64,000 nucleotides of DNA from Parabacteroides sp. FAFU027. Its GTDB lineage: Bacteria > Bacteroidota > Bacteroidia > Bacteroidales > UBA7332. Positions 61,257-64,000 of the stretch are shown here, in pieces (position 1 is the stretch's first letter; every line of letters begins with the position of its first letter). The position numbers and the translations under genes were made by a program. Below the pieces are notes generated by a model. That model searched no databases and had not been told where the DNA came from. It saw only the letters and a program-made list of their open reading frames with translations. The stretch spans positions 124,001-188,000 of the forward strand of contig NZ_JAKZKV010000001.1 in assembly GCF_022808675.1 (NCBI RefSeq), written 5' to 3'.

Positions 61257-61326
61257 TGTTATATTGCTATCTAACTTACTTTTAAAGTTGGTCTCTTCAT
61301 AAATACAATCTAATACAAAAAAGAAA

Positions 61327-61393
61327 AGGTTGTCATCACGACAACCTCAACCCTTTATTAACCTTAAAATCTAATACCATGAAAAACACATTG
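61327..61393 (-). ncRNA. Candidate small RNA or leader-like transcript
   Basis: TACATTTG (61394-61401) on the minus strand matches TAnnTTTG. Downstream a perfect hairpin AGGTTGTC-atcac-GACAACCT (61327-61347), followed on the minus strand by a T-rich tract, would end a transcript of about 60 nt. It contains a 14-codon frame starting MVLDFKVNKGL. The pattern resembles a leader/attenuator, but the downstream gene (YjdM/PhnA-like) is on the other strand. Transcription not shown. Confidence 0.4.
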
Positions 61394-61579
61394 CAAATGT
61401 AGTACTTTTATGTCGCACAACATACTATTTGAGCATACTTTCACTTCAATACAACTTTGTTTAACAGTACAATCCTGCATACCTTATCCTTTTCACACTT
61501 ACAAACAGGTTAGTACAGTTTTACATCTTCATATTGCAAGAATATTATAGTAAGTGATCAAAAACAGACCGGTAATCGC

Positions 61580-61633
61580 ATCAAAAACAAACTGTATTGA
61601 GAAGTGCTACAAAGAATGGAGTTTGTTTTTGAT
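61580..61633. repeat. 14-bp perfect inverted repeat with 26-nt loop
   Basis: ATCAAAAACAAACT (61580-61593) and AGTTTGTTTTTGAT (61620-61633). A further partial copy (TGATCAAAAACAGACC) starts about 20 bp upstream. Could fold as a hairpin in RNA from either strand. Confidence 0.7.
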
Positions 61634-61737
61634 CTCCAGATAACAAGCAACAACAGGAGATTTTTTCAATAAATAGAGAGTTTATACAATAACGGAATGA
61701 TTATAAAAACTGCTACTGGAAGATCATAAAAGAAACA

Positions 61738-61765
61738 GGGGACTCCGACAAAACGGACATCCCCC
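61738..61765 (-). terminator. Probable terminator of the lut operon
   Basis: GGGGACTCCG / CGGACATCCCC imperfect stem, followed on the minus strand by a T-rich tract; 31 bp after the lutC stop. Confidence 0.55.
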
Positions 61766-61796
61766 ATTTACACCAAAAACTCAACTTAAGAACGAT

Positions 61797-62387
61797 TTAT
61801 ACCAGTAAAACAATCAGACTGCGGCTACCGTGCGCCCCGATCACCAGACTTTGCTCGATATCTGCTGTCTTAGAAGGACCGGAAAGAAAAAGTCCGAATC
61901 CTCCAACGTTATGCAACTCATCCTGCTGATAAGCCTGGTGCATATTCCATACTAGTTTTGATTTATCCAGCACAATAACCAGATGCTGGACTATAAAGGG
62001 TAATACACGATGTAACACCGACTTTTCGGAAATCCAGACAGCTCCGTTTTCTGCTACTCCGAATTCACCCGGCACAATAGCCAGCTCAATATCGTTCAGG
62101 AGGTGAGGGTCTGTTATGGAAGAGGCATTGATATTAGCCCGACTGACACCTTCTACCAACGAGCAGATTTTTTCCAGATCAGGATAATTCGCCTCAATGT
62201 GTGTATTAATCTCCTCACCCGGCATCAGCTCGATAGCCAATCCACCCACAAATTGCAGATTCTCCTTAAATTCGGCAATCAGATCACGAGGCTTCCCGTC
62301 AAACAATCCGAACTCGGGAAGTGGTGAGGCATCAGGTTTATTCTGCCGGATACGCTGTAATATAGATTCTTTACTACTCATATTCAT
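61797..62387 (-). CDS. lutC: Lactate utilization protein C
   Basis: A 196-residue LUD-domain protein, the third subunit of the LutABC L-lactate oxidation complex. The LUD fold is seen in LPGEEINTHIEANYP-like text (about 54), INASSITDPHLLNDIELAIV, GVAENGAVWISEK (about 121) and ADIEQSLVIGAHGSRSLIVL near the C-terminus. It overlaps lutB by 4 bp (ATGA). The iron-sulfur proteins LutA and LutB are encoded upstream. The complex oxidises L-lactate to pyruvate. Confidence 0.9.
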   Translation of the reverse strand: MNMSSKESILQRIRQNKPDASPLPEFGLFDGKPRDLIAEFKENLQFVGGLAIELMPGEEINTHIEANYPDLEKICSLVEGVSRANINASSITDPHLLNDIELAIVPGEFGVAENGAVWISEKSVLHRVLPFIVQHLVIVLDKSKLVWNMHQAYQQDELHNVGGFGLFLSGPSKTADIEQSLVIGAHGSRSLIVLLV

Positions 62388-63760
62388 TTGTGTTTATACT
62401 TTTCCTGTGACAAGTACCATTCGCGGAAACTTTGAGGCGGAGCCTGCGGTACTTCCCGCTTGATTCCCCAGGCATTGAGCTTGCTGTACAGGAGGAAGCG
62501 GGGCATAATCTTCACCGCTACCCGCCCCATCTTACCGGTTATGCGATAAAGTGACGGATGAGCAAAAAGAAATCCCATCATCTTCATCGAAATTTTCTTC
62601 ACCGCAGGAAAATCACCCTGTTCAGCCACGATCTGCCGCCATTTATAGAGCTGGTGGTGGATGTCAATCTTCACCGGACAGACATCGGAACACGATCCGC
62701 AAAGCGTAGACGCAAATGGCATAGCGGAGTGTTTCTTAAGATCGACACCCGGAGAGAGTATCGAGCCGATAGGTCCCGGTATTATGTAACTATAGCTGTG
62801 TCCGCCACTGCGACGATAAACCGGACAGGTATTGAGGCATGCTCCGCAACGGATGCAATAGAGCGATTTGCGAAAATCGGCACGTCCCAGCTGTTCGCTA
62901 CGTTTGTTATCGACAATGACGACATGCAGTTCCTGACCTTCACGCGGTTTGATAAAATGAGAAGAGAAGGAGGTGATAGGCTGTCCTGTAGCATTTCTTG
63001 CCAACATGCGTAGGAATACGCCCAAATGCTCCTGTTTCGGAATCAGCTTTTCAATCCCCATGCTGGCAATATGTATCGGAGCCAGATGAGCGCCTAAGTC
63101 GGCATTGCCTTCATTGGTACAAACTGTAAATCCTCCGGTATCTGCCACAGCAAAGTTTACTCCGGTCAAAGCGGCATCGGCAGCAAGGAACTTTTCACGG
63201 AGATGCTTGCGGGCTACTTCAGTCAGGTATTTGGGGTCACTTGCTCCTTTTTCTGAATGGAGATATTGATAAAATGTTTCGCCCACATCCTCTTTTTTGA
63301 GGTGAATGGCCGGAAGAACGATGTGGCTGGGTGGCTCATTGCGCAATTGGACGATGCGTTCGCCCAAATCTGTATCAACCACTTCAATGCCATTTTCTAT
63401 AAGGTAGGGATTCAAATGGCACTCTTCAGTGAGCATCGATTTGCTCTTCACCATTTTCTTTACTCCTTTAGAACGGAGAATATTGAGAATGATTTCGTTG
63501 TGTTCGGCAGCATCTTTAGCCCAATGGACTTGTGCGCCGTTCTTTAATGCATTTTCTTCAAACTGGAGCAGGTATGTATCGAGGTTGGCCAGTACATTGG
63601 CCTTGATACCGGACGCTATTTCCCGCAGGGTTTCCCATTCATCCACCTTTTTGGTCTGGATATCCCGTTTCTTGCGGACAAACCACAGCGCCTGGTCGTG
63701 CCAGTCAGTGCGGCCTTCATCCCGGATAAATGCAGATGCTTTATTGGCATGTTCTGACAT
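62384..63760 (-). CDS. lutB: Lactate utilization iron-sulfur protein B
   Basis: A 458-residue LUD-domain plus ferredoxin protein. The N-terminal LUD domain (about 50-290) includes NAADTGGFTVCTNEGNADLG-type text (VNFAVADTGGFTVCTNEGNA, about 204). Two [4Fe-4S] motifs follow: CIRCGACLNTCPVYRRSGGH (about 300-319) and STLCGSCSDVCPVKID (about 350-365). A C-terminal helical part completes the length typical of LutB. It lies between lutA and lutC. Confidence 0.94.
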   Translation of the reverse strand: MSEHANKASAFIRDEGRTDWHDQALWFVRKKRDIQTKKVDEWETLREIASGIKANVLANLDTYLLQFEENALKNGAQVHWAKDAAEHNEIILNILRSKGVKKMVKSKSMLTEECHLNPYLIENGIEVVDTDLGERIVQLRNEPPSHIVLPAIHLKKEDVGETFYQYLHSEKGASDPKYLTEVARKHLREKFLAADAALTGVNFAVADTGGFTVCTNEGNADLGAHLAPIHIASMGIEKLIPKQEHLGVFLRMLARNATGQPITSFSSHFIKPREGQELHVVIVDNKRSEQLGRADFRKSLYCIRCGACLNTCPVYRRSGGHSYSYIIPGPIGSILSPGVDLKKHSAMPFASTLCGSCSDVCPVKIDIHHQLYKWRQIVAEQGDFPAVKKISMKMMGFLFAHPSLYRITGKMGRVAVKIMPRFLLYSKLNAWGIKREVPQAPPQSFREWYLSQEKYKHK

Positions 63761-63793
63761 GATAATATGATTTTAGATTTAGCTTCGGTTAAA

Positions 63794-64000
63794 TTAGATA
63801 GTAGCTCCATTGAAAATTTCAGCTAGGTGAAGAACCTTTATCCCCGTCCCCTGCCTGCGTATAACTCCCTCCAGATGCATCAGGCAAGAGACATCTCCAC
63901 CTGTAATGACCTGCGCTCCGTTTCGCTGATGGTCAGCCACGCGGTCTTTTCCCATCTTGGCCGAAACAGCCTCCTCGGAAACACAAAAGGTACCTCCGAA
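63794..64000 (-). CDS. lutA: Lactate utilization protein A, C-terminal part (cut by window edge)
   Basis: The last 68 codons of LutA, a CCG-domain protein of the LutABC lactate oxidation complex, ending at the TAA at 63794-63796. Its final segments match the family: FGGTFCVSEEAVSAKMGKDR, then VITGGDVSCLMHLEG and RRQGTGIKVLHLAEIF. The gap to lutB is 33 bp. The start and N-terminal CCG motif lie beyond position 64000. Confidence 0.9.
   Translation of the reverse strand, partial: FGGTFCVSEEAVSAKMGKDRVADHQRNGAQVITGGDVSCLMHLEGVIRRQGTGIKVLHLAEIFNGATI

Larger units (their letters stand above)
61257..61796. other. 540-bp region with no protein gene
   Basis: It holds a minus-strand promoter/terminator pair (61327-61401), a 14-bp inverted repeat (61580-61633) and a hairpin at the end of the lut operon (61738-61765). 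No ORF of note. Confidence 0.5.

Overview
The window reads as a chromosome segment of a member of the Bacteroidota, most likely order Bacteroidales. The evidence is the recurrent -7 box TAnnTTTG ahead of genes (several with a TTTG -33 box about 20 bp upstream), weak Shine-Dalgarno use, a CarboxypepD-regulatory/plug outer-membrane receptor, a patatin-POTRA-barrel protein, DUF2752 next to a TM2 protein, and a GyrA with Phe at the position that is Asp87 in E. coli. No rRNA or tRNA gene and no insertion sequence was recognised.

Layout. 0-2.5 kb is a decaying edge: a DsrE-like gene with an internal stop and a frameshifted DUF2752 gene around an ICMT-like methyltransferase, then a TM2 protein. 2.5-17.6 kb is mostly core: an orphan sugar-binding lipoprotein, a PIF1/RecD-like helicase fused to TPRs, gyrA with a TPR gene, clpC, rmuC, an RsuA-family pseudouridine synthase, and an ECF sigma / anti-sigma / periplasmic-protein operon divergent from a lipoprotein gene. 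17.6-23 kb is accessory: an array of ~21-bp tandem repeats leading into an unknown helical protein, an AT-rich AAA ATPase plus TOPRIM-like pair resembling anti-phage modules, a lactonase and an unknown gene. 23-34 kb is metabolic: glyA, an OsmC protein, rpiB, a TPR protein, pepT-gcvT, thiE, an aminotransferase, a LolC/E-type permease, a pirin and a CMD protein. 34-41.3 kb is a TetR-controlled efflux operon (TetR, TolC, HlyD, two ATPases, two ABC-2 permeases) with three palindromic operators and repeat elements between its distal genes. 41.4-49.5 kb is accessory: AHSA1-like and nitroreductase genes, repeat-rich DNA, two unknown membrane-anchored proteins, a second unknown helical protein with a second 21-bp repeat array, a glycosyltransferase and two unknown envelope proteins. 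49.5-54.5 kb has the patatin and receptor genes. 54.6-60.6 kb is a five-gene cluster (DUF1537 kinase, PdxA-like dehydrogenase, iron alcohol dehydrogenase, sodium symporter, DHDPS-family aldolase) that looks like uptake and breakdown of an acid sugar. 60.8-64 kb has a YjdM/PhnA zinc-ribbon protein and lutA(partial)-lutB-lutC for lactate oxidation.

The most unusual feature is the repeated pairing, 27 kb apart, of a ~240-residue helical protein of unknown function with a ~21-bp tandem repeat array. The two proteins look like distant, colinear homologues. Their arrays differ in sequence but share period (two helical turns) and a two-unit alternation of about 42 bp. One array lies in the apparent 5' leader of its gene, the other just after the gene between two terminators. 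This may be an undescribed protein/repeat system. Second candidates are the ATPase/TOPRIM pair and the acid-sugar cluster.

Limits: functions rest on motifs read by eye; no alignments, database searches or structure predictions were run.
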